64,000 bases of DNA, taken from contig NC_062232.1 of NCBI RefSeq assembly GCF_902686445.1, positions 31,144,954-31,208,953 of the forward strand. Reading direction: 5' to 3'. This DNA comes from Sciurus carolinensis. Its lineage: Eukaryota > Chordata > Mammalia > Rodentia > Sciuridae. Position 1 is the stretch's first letter. Every line of letters begins with the position of its first letter. Of this stretch, positions 33,375-43,951 are shown one piece after another. Under the pieces are notes generated by a model. It ran no database searches and was not told the origin of the DNA. It saw nothing but the letters and a program-made list of their open reading frames with translations. A program made the position numbers and the translations under genes.

Positions 33375-34164
33375 TAAATCACATTTTCTTTTTTATTTAT
33401 TTATTTATTTATTTATTTTTATTGTAAACAAATGGGATACATGTTGTTTCTCTGTTTGTACATAGAGTAAAGGCATACCATTTGTGTAATCATAAATTTA
33501 CATAGGGTGATGTTGGTTGATTCATTCTGTTATTTTTTCCCCTTCCCCCCACCCCTCCCATCCCTCTTTTCCCTCTATACAGTCCTTCCTTCCCCCATTC
33601 TTGCCCCCCTCCCTAACCCTCACTCTAACCCTAAAACTAACCCCTCCCACGCCCCATTATGTGTCATCATCCACTTATCAGCGAGATCATTCTTCCTTTG
33701 GTTTTTTGAGATTGGCTTATCTCACTTAGCATGATATTCTCCAATTTCGTCCATTTGCCTGCAAATGCCATAATTTTATCATTCTTTATGGCTGAGTAAT
33801 ATTCCATTGTATATATATGCCACAGTTTCTTTATCCATTCATCAACTGAAGGGCATCTAGGTTGGTTCCACAATCTGGCTATGGTGAATTGAGCAGCAAT
33901 GAACATTGATGTGGCTGTATCTCTGTAGTATGCTGATTTTATGTCCTTTGGGTATAGGCCAAGGAGTGGGATAGCTGGGTCAAATGGTAGTTCCATTCCA
34001 AGTTTTCTAAGGAATCTCCATACTGCCTTCCAGAGTGGCTGCACTAATTTGCAACCCCACCAGCAATGTATGAGTGTACCTTTTTCCCCACATCCCCGCC
34101 AACACCTGTTGTTGCTTGTATTCTTGATAATCGCCATTCTGATTGGGTAAATCACATTTTCTTT
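33375..34164 (-). mobile_element. Younger L1 inserted in older L1, 17-bp TSD
   Basis: Exact copies of taaatcacattttcttt flank the element (33375-33391 and 34148-34164). It is a 5'-truncated L1 with an AATAAA-rich tail, a full 3' UTR including a G-rich tract (about 33595-33655), and the end of ORF2. The frame from 34170 to 33667 is open for 167 codons and includes the C-terminal cysteine cluster (C-x3-C-x8-H-C-x3-C) and [10 protein letters not shown]. It cannot mobilise itself: ORF1, endonuclease and RT are absent. Confidence 0.9.
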
Positions 34165-34215
34165 ATCCATTCATCTGTTGAAGAGCATCTAGGCTGGTTC
34201 CATATGAAATTCTAA
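34165..34215 (-). mobile_element. Older L1 fragment, right part
   Basis: Continuation atccattcatctgttgaaga...ggctggttcca of the L1 interrupted at 33375. Confidence 0.75.
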
Positions 34216-34393
34216 GCTGATAGACCAGAAGGATAATTATGCTCTGTTCCAAAAAGTCATTAAGAGATTCATGTTCCTTTTTGTCACTCTTATCACCCCT
34301 AGGTTATTTTCCTCTTCTTCTAAGTGAAAAGTGATTCATTACCATCACATTTGTTTTAACACATGGGAGAAAATGGGAAAAAGAAGTAGAGTC

Positions 34394-34510
34394 TAGGCAT
34401 CTTCCTTTTTTGCCCTTTGGTGGTGCTGGGAATGTAACATGGCTTCTGCCTGCTAGGCAAGTGCTCTACCACTGAGCTACACATCCAGCCCCTGTAGGCA
34501 TCTTCCTTTT
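34394..34510 (-). repeat. ID SINE with 16-bp TSD
   Basis: taggcatcttcctttt occurs exactly at 34394-34409 and 34495-34510. The ID reads ggtggtgctgggaatgtaac ... ctacacatccagcccc in reverse. Confidence 0.9.
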
Positions 34511-34556
34511 AGGAACATGATCCAAGAGTTACACAAATTACTTCTGCTCAGATCGC

Positions 34557-34745
34557 TTTTTTTGTTTGTTTTGTTTTGGGTACTAGGGATTGAGTCCACA
34601 GGTATTTTATCACTGAGTTCTTTTTACCTTTTTTATTTTGAGACGGGGTCTTGATGAGTTGCTGAGGCTGACCTTCAACTTATGATTCACCTGCCTCATC
34701 CTCCCTGGTTACTAGGATTACAGACATGTGCCACCACACTGGGCT
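34557..34745 (-). repeat. B1-dID SINE, diverged
   Basis: The sequence gggtactagggattgagtcc ... actaggattacagacatgtg, with a short deletion in the ID half. Confidence 0.82.
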
Positions 34746-34831
34746 CACATTGCTTTGGACCAGTACATTGTGGTCACATATAGCTGTAAGGAGTCTAGAA
34801 AAAGTAGTCCTTAAAAGGCTGGCTGGATACC

Positions 34832-35303
34832 TGCCATGACTATTAATTCAGAAAAACTGGCAAGGGGTGATGGGGGATTGAGAAAAGACAAACAAACACA
34901 CAGAAAGAGAGAAAGCTGAGACTAGGTAGGACACTGACCTCTGATGGAGGAGCAGTGACCAAGAGTTAGCTCAGCACATTTATTATATAGGTTTTTATAA
35001 TCAAAAGCTTATTTGTGAGAAAGTTTCAGCAAAACAGGCAATCTGAAGAACACAGAACTGGTGAGACATCAGAGTTATCTTGTTATGCTCAGAATTCTCT
35101 AGCCCCATCAGTTGCTGCCTGAACTCAAGGTCCAGACTGATATTGCTCTGTGCCTTTTCACAGAGCCTCCTCAGGCCAGGCGTCACTATAGCAACTGGGC
35201 TGACTTAACTTGTATCTTTGCACAGGATGTTCCCAGTGCAAAAGCAGCCATGAGGCAGTGAGAGAGACCATGATCCAAATCACTGCTCTCCATAGCCACC
35301 CAG
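34832..35303 (-). mobile_element. Class II-like ERV LTR, relative of 29684-30302
   Basis: It shares with the LTR at 29.7 kb the left terminus (ccatgac...gggtgatgggggattgag), the block gctctgtgccttttcacagagcctc versus ggctcttgcacagagcctc, and the right-hand cactgctctcc. TATA/AATAAA signals lie on the minus strand at about 34978-34990. No exact duplication was found. Confidence 0.65.
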
Positions 35304-35788
35304 TTTAAAGTGGAAGTTTCTTGTATTAAAAAGAAGAAAAAGTGAACACTGGGGACATTTAACTGTACATGTCACAGTCTACTCTTTGGACATCTAATTT
35401 TATTTGAGTACCATTTTCCTCAGGAAAACAACCCAGCAGTTCCTTATCTAACTCAAAATCCAGCATCCCTGGTGACACATAGTTCTGTCAGACCAACAAT
35501 TTTGGATATAGTTTCTCACAGTCTTGCAATCTATAAACTTAAAGACAAATTATTGGCCTCCCTGCCATCTAATGTCCCATAATAAGGAGGAGTAGGATAT
35601 CCACATTTAAGGCTCCCATTCTGAAAATGGAAGCCTGGGAAACACATGACTCTTGTTCATTGCAGTTACTCATTTCTGCTGCATAGCAACTGTGAAAAGC
35701 TCCTGGTGGAGTGCCATCCAGGTTCTACCGTGAAATAATACCCTTGTCTCTTATTCTGCATGATCATATTTGAAATGGATGCTGGAAA
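35304..35788. other. Unassigned intergenic DNA
   Basis: Nothing recognised. It may contain flanking remnants of the LTR to its left. Confidence 0.4.
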
Positions 35789-36100
35789 TGTGAGAAATAG
35801 AAAGTTGGGTGGTCCATTTTCAGAATGTGATATTTAGCCTTAATTGGTAAGAGCCAATTGTAGCCATTTTAACTATAGCCCTTCCCTTTGTCTGTCCAAT
35901 TTTAAAATTAGCCAATCACGTAGATTTTAACCCCAAGCTCCTCCTATCAGGGCAAAGGGGAGCACTGGATTAGGGATAAAAGCAGAGGACTGCCTGTTCA
36001 GGTGCTCTTGCTAGGTGCCCTTCTGACAAATAAAGTTTGCCTTTCCTACCCATTTCTGAGCACGTGTTTGATTTCTTGCAGCACCTTGATATTTCTAACA
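35789..36100 (+). mobile_element. Solo ERV LTR, 312 bp
   Basis: The termini TGTGAGAAATAG and ...CTTGATATTTCTAACA form a good inverted repeat. The element has ccaatca (CCAAT, about 35912), gggataaaagcag (TATA-like, about 35977) and AATAAAG (about 36029), a compact plus-strand U3-R-U5. The flanks gaaa and aaaa agree at three of four bases. Confidence 0.75.
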
Positions 36101-36593
36101 AAAAGTAGAGTTGAGGGACTAAGGGTCATTTTAAGGTTTAACTTGATTATGGCATCATAATTCCACCAAAATATTTAATCAGTTTCTAGTTTGTTTGCTT
36201 TCAATTAGTTCCGTGTAAAAGTAACTAAAGACAAGCAGTTCTTTGGTTTGCCAACACTCTATTTACTAACTTCTGTATTCAAACCTTGTTTTTTTTCCTG
36301 CTTCCTCTGTGTAATGATGCCTTGAAAGGCACCTGAAGCAGCGAGTTTGGGAGGAAAAGCAAAGCCTTAATCTGAACTTTCCTGCTGGTCTGGTTTCTAT
36401 CGCCTGGTCAAGAACAATTATGTCAGATGCTCTTGAGAAGGGTTTAGAAAACACTATCTTAACTCTGTAGTGTTGGGAGTATGGAAGCATTTGGCTTTTC
36501 CAGACTGCTTTTTCAGAAACCCTCACACCATCAGAATCTTAATCAACATAGTTGTAGACTATAGGCTGAGAATAACCCTTAGTAGAACTGTAT
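36101..36593. other. Unassigned intergenic DNA
   Basis: Nothing recognised. Confidence 0.45.
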
Positions 36594-36814
36594 TCCCTAT
36601 CATCTTTTCTGTTTGTTTTTTACATGGTACTTGGGATTTAGCCCAGAGACTCTCTACCTTTGAGCTATATCCCCAGCCCTGTTTTTATTTTATTTTGAGA
36701 CAGGGTCTCACTAAGTTTTCAAGTCTCGTCTTGAACTTGTGATCCTCCTGCCTCAGTTTTCCAAGTAGATGTGATTAGAGGCATGTGCCACCATACCTGA
36801 TCCCTATCATCTTT
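36594..36814 (-). repeat. B1-dID SINE with 14-bp TSD
   Basis: tccctatcatcttt stands at 36594-36607 and 36801-36814. In between, ggtacttgggatttagccca ... agaggcatgtgccaccatac. Confidence 0.88.
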
Positions 36815-37188
36815 GTTTGCAAACTGGTTTATTCTTGTCTCTGTTTAATATTTGACTGCAGTACTTTGCTGAAGAAAGCCAAGGTACATCGATAAAGTGG
36901 CTTTTCAAACCTGGCCTATGAGCTACCTACAGACTCAGTAGGCAAATGACTTCCCTTCAAATACACAGACAACAGGCTTACCAAATGTTTGATATGACAT
37001 AATAAGGGTCACTATCTATCCTGTCTGCATTATCTGTTTCCTCACTGCCTACTCCCCAAGTGTTAAGCAAATATTTCAGGTTCTGTTAAATCAATTTCAC
37101 TTCTGAGAGTAAATTCAATGTTAGTCTGTTCAGCTGTGTTAACAGGGCATAGATAACAATAGGATATATTTTTTCCACTCTCCCTTCC

Positions 37189-37339
37189 CATAACAGTGCT
37201 TTCCCCCCACACTGGGGATTGAACTCGGGGGTGCTTTTCTAAGTTGCCAGCCTGGCCTTGAACTTGTGATCTTCCTGCCTCAGCTTCCCAAGTCACTGGG
37301 ATTACAGGCACATGCCACCACGCCCAGCTCATAACAGTA
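37189..37339 (-). repeat. B1-dID SINE, internally deleted
   Basis: The ID half is shortened (actggggattgaactcgggg gtgctttt) and joins the B1 half directly (ctaagttgccagcctggcct ... cactgggattacaggcacat). cataacagt flanks both ends. Confidence 0.82.
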
Positions 37340-38600
37340 CTTTTAACAAAGGTAGACAACTTATTTCTTCCTCACAGAAAAGTCTGACCTTGGGAAGTAG
37401 ACTGAGGAGTTGGGAAGCTCTGTTCAAAGAAGTCATTCAGCTTTCTTTGGTTTTGTTGCTTTATAGTCCCCTAGAGTGCTGTCCTCATGTGTTTGGTTAA
37501 CAGTGGCTCAGCAATATTGTATTTGTGTTCTGGACTACAGAAACAGGGCAAAGGAAGTGGAAGGAAAGAAGCTTCTTTTTGAGTATGTGACACAGATTTT
37601 ACACAACAGTTCCATTCAAGGATGTACCAGAGTAGGCTCATATCAGCCCTTAAGAGGTGTCTGCTAAAGTTTCAAGAATTTTGTAAGCTTGTTGTTAAAT
37701 ACAGTCATTGTTAAAAAATTAAGTTCTATAAACTTATCATTGCACAAATTTTATTAAAAATAAGGTCAAACTTCACAATATATTTTCTCTATTATTTTAC
37801 TATTTTCTATATTGTTGAGTTCATTTGCATCAATGTTATCTGCATGGTAGGAATACTATTTAAGGGTGTGCTACTGCAAATATTTTCCCAAGTCTGCATT
37901 TAGTGATATTGTAGCCTGAAATCAGATGTGGGGGGATTATTTACATTATAGAAAGGGGAAATGCTATAAGTCATATCCCCACAACTGAGAGCTGGTTGTT
38001 AAACATTTACCAGCACACCATTGCTTCCATTATCTTTTTGGCTAGAATTTACTCCATGTCCATACCTAGCTGCAAGGGAGGCTAGGATATGTAGTCTTTA
38101 GCTGGGTGGTCACATGCTCATCTAAAACTTAGGAATTCTATTAGCAAGAAGAAAGGGAAGATGCCTATAGAGGACAATCAGTACTCTCAATGTTTTGATG
38201 GAGAAAAGCAAGCTCTGAACAGGTTTCTGTATCTGGGATCCACTCCATCACTAGTGAATTAGCAGAAATTATAATGAGCTTAAAATATTTTAGTACTTAT
38301 CTAGTACACCATCACAGGGTTAGTAAAAATTTAACAGTTCAGTTTTTGATAGTAGACCAAGCATACAAAAAAGGTTCCCTTCCCTATGTCTAGTTCCTAA
38401 AAAAGGCAACCCCCCCCTGCAAAACCCAAATTCCAAAACAAAAGCTCCATAAATAAATCTATAAAATTGGTGGAAAACAAGAAAATGAGTTTTTTATAGC
38501 CCCAAACTATATGGAATCATTGAGAGGAAGAAAGATGAGATAGAATTGAAGAATTACCTAAAACCCCAAATGTGCCCAGGTGAATGGAAACTTTGAAAGG
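37340..38600. other. Unassigned intergenic DNA
   Basis: AT-rich, with no recognised repeat or exon over 1.2 kb. Confidence 0.5.
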
Positions 38601-38606
38601 TGGGAG

Positions 38607-38805
38607 CCAAGGCCAGGCATGGTGGCACACACCTGTAGTTCCAGCTACTTGGGAGGCAAAGCAGGAGGATCTCAAGTTTGAAGCCAGCCTCAGCAACTTA
38701 GTGAGGCCTTGTCCCAAAACAAAAAAAAAAATTAAAGAAGAGTTTGGTATATAGCTCAGTGGTAAAGCACCCCTGGGTTCAATCCCCAGAATTGAAAAAA
38801 AAAGC
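38607..38805 (+). repeat. B1-dID SINE
   Basis: Composite: ggccaggcatggtggcacac ... gcacccctgggttcaatccc, A tail. Confidence 0.88.
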
Positions 38806-39267
38806 ATTCTGCTTTCAGGGACATTCAAATGAATACGCTGTATATACTTAGATATAAAAGAAAGTGTACACTTCCAAGTTGCTTAGGAACTAGATTGTGG
38901 AGATACCTAACCTCTGGCTCCTCCTACCTTCCTTAATGCAGGTGTTATAAAGGGCAGTCTTGTTTTGAGGTTTTGGGTTTATGAGTAATTTTTTCAACTG
39001 ATATAACAAGCTGTACCAGTGCCCCGTAGAGACAAGTAAGGCAATAAATATTACTAGTGACTGGAGGCAATGCTTTTCATATTTTCAGAGTAAATATCCA
39101 AGCAAGCCATTTACTCTTTCTGCATTAAAGTATAATGAACATGTTTGCACCTGTAATACAGTCAGAGATTGTCTTATGCATATATGACTTATATTAAATG
39201 AACATTGTAGCCAAACATTTATGTTTTATAATAAGTTAGAAACCAGAAATGAAAAAGCCAGAAGTAA

Positions 39268-39476
39268 AAATGTGCCTCCTGCCTGTAATCCCAGTGACTT
39301 GGGAGGTTGAGGCAGGAAGATCATGTGTTCAAAGCCAGCCTCAACAAAAGCGAAGCAGTAAGCAACTCAGTGAGATCCTGTCTCTAAATAAAATACAAAA
39401 TAGGGCTGGGGATGTGGCTCAGTGGTTGAGTGACCCTGAGTTCAATCCCTGGTACCCCCCACCCCAGCTCCCCAAA
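39268..39476 (+). repeat. B1-dID SINE
   Basis: Composite with a damaged 5' end: cctgcctgtaatcccagtga ... gggctggggatgtggctcag. Confidence 0.86.
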
Positions 39477-39999
39477 ATATTCCTAGGATAAGGGATGTTG
39501 AATTGCTTACTTTCTCCTTACAAAAAATAAAAATGGCTGGTATCTAATTTTAGCATCATTTTCCCTCAGGAGATCAAAAAAGCCATTACAGGGTTATGGA
39601 TGAATTCTTGGTGTTTGATGATAAGAATGACTAATGCTTAATATGGATTTAACTGAGCTAGAAAATGCTGTACAGATCAACAATACTTTAAGATGTTGGA
39701 TCTTAGGATTGTAGGAGGAAGGAAAATAAAATTTCAAATTTATTTTTAAATGATTCTCTCTCATTATTAATCACTGGAAATATTTCTTAAAATAACATGA
39801 ATTGAGTACCTACTCTGTGTAAAGTACCATTAAGTGCTAAAATGAACACAACAATGCCCTGAAAGAGTTTATAATCTAGAAGGGAACGAAAGAAATCTTA
39901 GCTCAATGATGAAAATGCCGAGATCAAGTAGGTACTGACTGTTTCATCTTTAAAGCAGATACCAGGCAAATTGGGAATGCCTAAGGTAGGAGATTGGTA
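39477..39999. other. Unassigned DNA with an L2/MIR-type fragment
   Basis: The stretch tgaattgagtacctactctg at about 39798-39890 resembles old L2-type sequence. The rest is unassigned. Confidence 0.4.
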
Positions 40000-40280
40000 A
40001 CAGGTAGGACAGAATAAATGAAGACAGGTATTCAAGGAGACAAAGGGAGGGAAAGAGACTATAGCTGTAAATCTAGAAGCCCCACCATTACACTTACTCC
40101 CTGTTGGCATCAGATCTGCTATTTTGCAGCCGCCATTATTCTGCCTCCCCAACACCACTTTACAACCCAGATTGTTAGCCAGTGAACCTCCCCACCAACC
40201 ATTGGTCCATTGTTATTAGCCCATGAGATTCCACTACTTAGTAGCTTCCCTGCCATTTTCTCTCTCTCTCCTCCTGACTT

Positions 40281-40315
<35 letters not shown>

Positions 40316-40455
40316 TTCTCTCTCACCCTGCAGGGGGACACTCTGCCTGTCCACTTAATAAATTCTCTTGCATGAGTTCCCACTTCCGGAGTGGTTTCTG
40401 GGTGCTTTCACTCCCCAGAACTGTTTTTCCTCCATGCCTGTCACTCTCAAATTTC
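40000..40455 (+). mobile_element. ERV1-like LTR, copy A
   Basis: It shares with 40735-41283 the order gccattatt/gccatttt, tgttattagccc/tgttattggtcc, a long CT-rich tract, accctgcagggggacactct, and ttaataaattctcttgcatg (polyadenylation signal). Orientation is plus; the left boundary is uncertain. Confidence 0.6.
40268..40324. repeat. (CT)n-rich tract
   Basis: Imperfect TCTCTC run inside the LTR. Confidence 0.9.
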
Positions 40456-40734
40456 TGAGAAATCTACAAATCTTAGAGTTAATGTAAATACACTCATTTA
40501 TGAAAATTGCTTTATTTTGATTAAAGCTCATATGCAGTGTTTGCCTACACAGTGTATTTTTAGATAAGGTAAAACAAAGGAGATGAGCTTTAAGAAATGT
40601 TTAATATGGATACATTCCAAACATTATCTAGAGGAGATAATGTCAACCTGAAGATCCTAGAAGTCGACCAGACCCCCCACAGATGTTTTGTAATCCAGTA
40701 ATCAAAAGTCCAGTCCTTGTCCTCGATGTCAATC

Positions 40735-41283
40735 AAATAACAAAGGCAAGGTCTTGAAAAAGGAAAAAGAAGGTTTATTGCTTTACTAGCTGTAACATAC
40801 AAAGCTGCTCCCCTCGCCCTTTCCGGTGCAGCCATTTTCCCCGCCTCCCAACTACTGTCACTCCTAATAGCTAGTGCTAGCTAGCTATTGGTTCATCAGT
40901 CAGTTTGCAAGCATCCTTCCCTGTTATTGGTCCCCTGTTAGCCTGGCAGAATTCAACTGCTTCACGGTAGCTACTCGCCATCTTTTCTCTTGCTTTTCTC
41001 TCCTACACACTTGCTTACTTTCTCCTCCTCACGTTTCACACTCTTTCTTGCATGCACCCTTTCTCTTTCCCTTTTTTTTGGAGGGGGGGTTGCTGGGGAT
41101 CGAACCCAGGGCCTTGTGCTTGCAAGACAAGCACTCTACCGAGTGAGCTATCTCCCCAGCCCCTCTTTCCCTTTCTTTTCCTCTCATTTTCTCTCTTACC
41201 CTGCAGGGAGACACTCTGTTTGCTTAATAAACTTCCTTATATGATTTCCTGTGTCCGTCGTGGTTTTCGTGGAATTCCTTACA
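40735..41283 (+). mobile_element. ERV1-like LTR, copy B, split by an ID
   Basis: Second copy of the family at 40.0 kb, same orientation (accctgcagggagacactct, ttaataaacttccttatatg). An ID element (41090-41162) lies in its CT-rich tract. Exact ends were not established. Confidence 0.6.
41085..41162 (-). repeat. ID/tRNA-like SINE
   Basis: Reverse-complement tRNA-like unit: gttgctggggatcgaaccca, acaagcactctaccgagtga, gctatctccccagcccc. This is among the best-preserved A/B boxes in the window, so possibly young. Confidence 0.85.
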
Positions 41284-41373
41284 CTAACGAAGGAGAAACA
41301 CAGGATTCCTGTCCCAAAGGCTGTGATTCTATCATGGGGAACAGGGGGGGTTTTAAAGAGGTTATTCAGAGAA

Positions 41374-41490
41374 AATGAGATTAAGGAGGAGAGATCAGGA
41401 AGGAGAAGATCAGGGAAAAGAAGATCAGGGAGAAGAAGGTTAAGGAAATGAAGATCAGGGAGAAGGTTAGGGAAAAGAAGATTGGGAAAA
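41374..41490. repeat. Purine-rich minisatellite
   Basis: Seven or eight imperfect copies of a 12-17-bp unit around gaagatcaggga. It lies just downstream of LTR copy B and may be retroviral leader-derived or unrelated. Confidence 0.75.
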
Positions 41491-41712
41491 ACATGTAGTC
41501 AAAGCATCAAGAGAAACCTTGTTACAATTTGTGATCAAAAAACAAAAATACAAAATAACACACACAAAAACACCAAACTGAGTTCATGCTGAGGCCATTC
41601 CCACATACCTTTCCATGCCCATCCCTGGGAAAGTTTCCTTTAAAAGAAGAGCCAGAGACCCTGAAGGTGCTATCTCTCTTGAGATAGTGTATCTTTACCT
41701 TTCACAAGTTTT

Positions 41713-41810
41713 CTTCTCCTGTACTGGGGATCAAACCACCCAGGGGCACTTTACCTCTGAGCTACATTCCCAGTCCTTTAAGAAATTATTTTGTTATTTT
41801 GAGATAGGGT
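41713..41810 (-). repeat. B1-dID SINE, left part
   Basis: The ID half plus linker (gtactggggatcaaaccacc ... gagatagggt). The remainder is at 42292-42390, beyond an LTR insertion. Confidence 0.82.
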
Positions 41811-42291
41811 TGCAACAGTGCTCTACTTTGTGCTTTGAATATAGCACTTGCTGCTCTGTCATTGCAGCTTATTTTTTAAAAGGACATGTTTCTTTCTCTT
41901 CCTCTCTCTCTGCACCCCCTAATCTCTGGGGAAACAGGATTACCTTTCTTCCCCATCCTAGGCAAATTTTTCTGCTTGAGTACACACCCAACATAGGAAT
42001 GAAGTAATCCAGACTTTGGGGAGGGTACCAGAAGATCCCAGAAATGACTGTCTCCCAAATTAACAAGGGAATTACACCTCCAGACAGAGAACACAATGGA
42101 ATGTGACCTTTGATTCACGTCTATAAAAGCCCCCTTTTCCTACTGATGGGCAAAATCACAGCCTCTGAGACAGGAGTCCCCTGTGTCTCTCCTTTGCTAG
42201 CAAAGCAATAAACCTTCACTTTCCTTTTTCTCGAAACTATGTCCTCATTATTGGATTGGTATCGGGGACAGGGACTGAGCTTTCAGCAACA
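41811..42291 (+). mobile_element. Solo ERV1-type LTR in a SINE, GGGT TSD
   Basis: TGCAACAG...CAGCAACA (481 bp) interrupts the SINE linker. GGGT stands at 41807-41810 and 42292-42295, and excision restores gagat-agggt-cttgct. TATA-like gtctataaaagcccc (about 42120) and AATAAA (about 42208) give plus orientation. Same family as 43952-44396. Confidence 0.88.
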
Positions 42292-42395
42292 GGGTCTTGC
42301 TAAATTGCTGAGGCTGGCCTCAAACTTGCAATCTTCCTGCCTCAACGTCCCAAGTCCCTGGGATTACAGGAGACACCTTTGTGTTGGGCTCCCAG
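42292..42395 (-). repeat. B1-dID SINE, right part
   Basis: Linker and B1 half (cttgctaaattgctgaggct ... cctgggattacaggagacac) continuing 41713-41810. Confidence 0.82.
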
Positions 42396-42685
42396 ACCTT
42401 TTTAAAGCTTTATTTTGATATAGATCTTGCTTGCTAAATTGTCCAGGTTGGCCTGGAACTTGTGATCCTCTTTGCCTTAGCCTCTGGAAAAGCTGGGATT
42501 AGGGGCAGGCCACACTGCCCCTTGAACCTTTCGCTTTCTTTTCCATTTTTTTATTTTTTATTTTTGGTACCACGAATTGAGCCCAAGGACACTAACCACT
42601 GAGAACATCCCCAGCCCTTATGTTTTATTTTGAGACAGGGTCTCACTAAGTTGCTTACTGCTTCACTAAATTGCTCTTCCTCTCT
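42396..42685 (-). repeat. Two further SINE fragments
   Basis: A B1-like piece lies at about 42400-42525 (ccaggttggcctggaacttg, agctgggattaggggcaggc). A truncated B1-dID follows at about 42550-42680 (ggtaccacgaattgagccca, gagacagggtctcactaagt). Confidence 0.7.
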
Positions 42686-43670
42686 TTTCTAAGCCCTGAT
42701 GTGTCCTTAAATTATTTTCTGTGACATTTCAAGAGCCTGGAAGATCTCTTCTGCCTCTGAAGAGACCTCCTCAAATTCCCTTACGGTGACAATACTAGGC
42801 AAGAGATCTGTAATTCTTCAATTTTTTTCAGTATTCAAAGAGCATAATCTAAATGCCATAGTTTAGAGGGGAGAGAAATTCTTTATAATAAGCCTACTTT
42901 TCCACTAAAGGGACTGAATTAGGAGGAGAGGAAGAGAGGACAGGTCTGAGCTGATAATTTTCCACAAATTTACCTTGAAATTAGCTATGACAGGAACTAC
43001 TTTTAGTAATGAGTATGAATTCCCAACCCTTTTTCCTTTTTTTTTTTTCTCTTTGGAGAATCTGAAGTTGTTGAAATTCTAATGCTAGATTGTTAAGTAG
43101 AAAGGATTGGAAAGCACAGATGCTAATCTGATTAATATATGGGTATAGAGCTACTTCCAGGAGAGAAGAATCTGGAAAGCCTGGAGATTTGGAATGAGGG
43201 AGGCACCTGGGAGATTTTTGAGTGAGAAGAGAGATTTGGGTAAGGTACCATAAATGAACAGGCGGAGTGATGGTTGAAAGAGGACTTTAGGGAAATCTTA
43301 TCCAGTTGAGGTAGAGTTCTTTAGTGGTACAGGAAGAGACTTCAGGAAATACTTGCATGATTTTTCAAGGCTTTGGAGAGTCAGACTTGTGATTTTGTGT
43401 GTGTATTTGTGTGTGTGTTGTTTCTTTTGGATGCCACTCTACTCCACTATGATCCTTAAGCAAAAGTAGGAATAGTTATGTTCATTGAGGAAAAAGGAGA
43501 AAAAATTCAGTCAATTTTCAAACAGAATCCCTTTTCATCCTTTGTGAAAGAGTGAGCCCTGGATATCTCTCCCTTCTTTGCCTTTTTACTCCTGTCCTTT
43601 CACTCTCTTGATTCTATAGGCAGGTTAGTGACAATGTTACAGACTAGGAATTGAGTGGTTTAGAGTTGGG
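42686..43670. other. Unassigned intergenic DNA
   Basis: No exon or repeat recognised. Confidence 0.5.
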
Positions 43671-43674
43671 GTCC

Positions 43675-43805
43675 TTGTTTCCACTGAACAGGCCATAGGA
43701 CAAGTCACTTCACCTTTCTGAGCCCCAGTTTCCTCTATGCAAAATGGAGCCTGATTTTCTCACAGAATTATGTGAGTGGAGAGTGTGAAGCTGCCAAGCA
43801 GAGTG
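43675..43805 (+). repeat. MIR SINE
   Basis: aggacaagtcacttcacctt, tctgagccccagtttcctct, gcaaaatggagcctg: a good MIR core. Confidence 0.75.
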
Positions 43806-43951
43806 TGACCACCGTTTTATCTTCCATTTCCTGAAGGCCGGGCTTCAACAATATTCTCTATCTTATTGGTGGGTATAACTCTGACCTTTCTTCCAAGAGA
43901 TAGCTGTATCTTTATGCAGGTGACTTCTAAATATCAAATATGCTCTGAAAC

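Noticed and set aside
33667..34170. Minus-strand 167-codon frame as a gene
   Set aside because: It is the C-terminal end of L1 ORF2 spanning two nested L1 copies, not a host gene.
41085..41162. A tRNA gene (clear A/B-box-like sequence)
   Set aside because: It is a tRNA-derived ID SINE in an LTR. No cloverleaf acceptor stem or terminator is evident. The same holds for the other ID copies.
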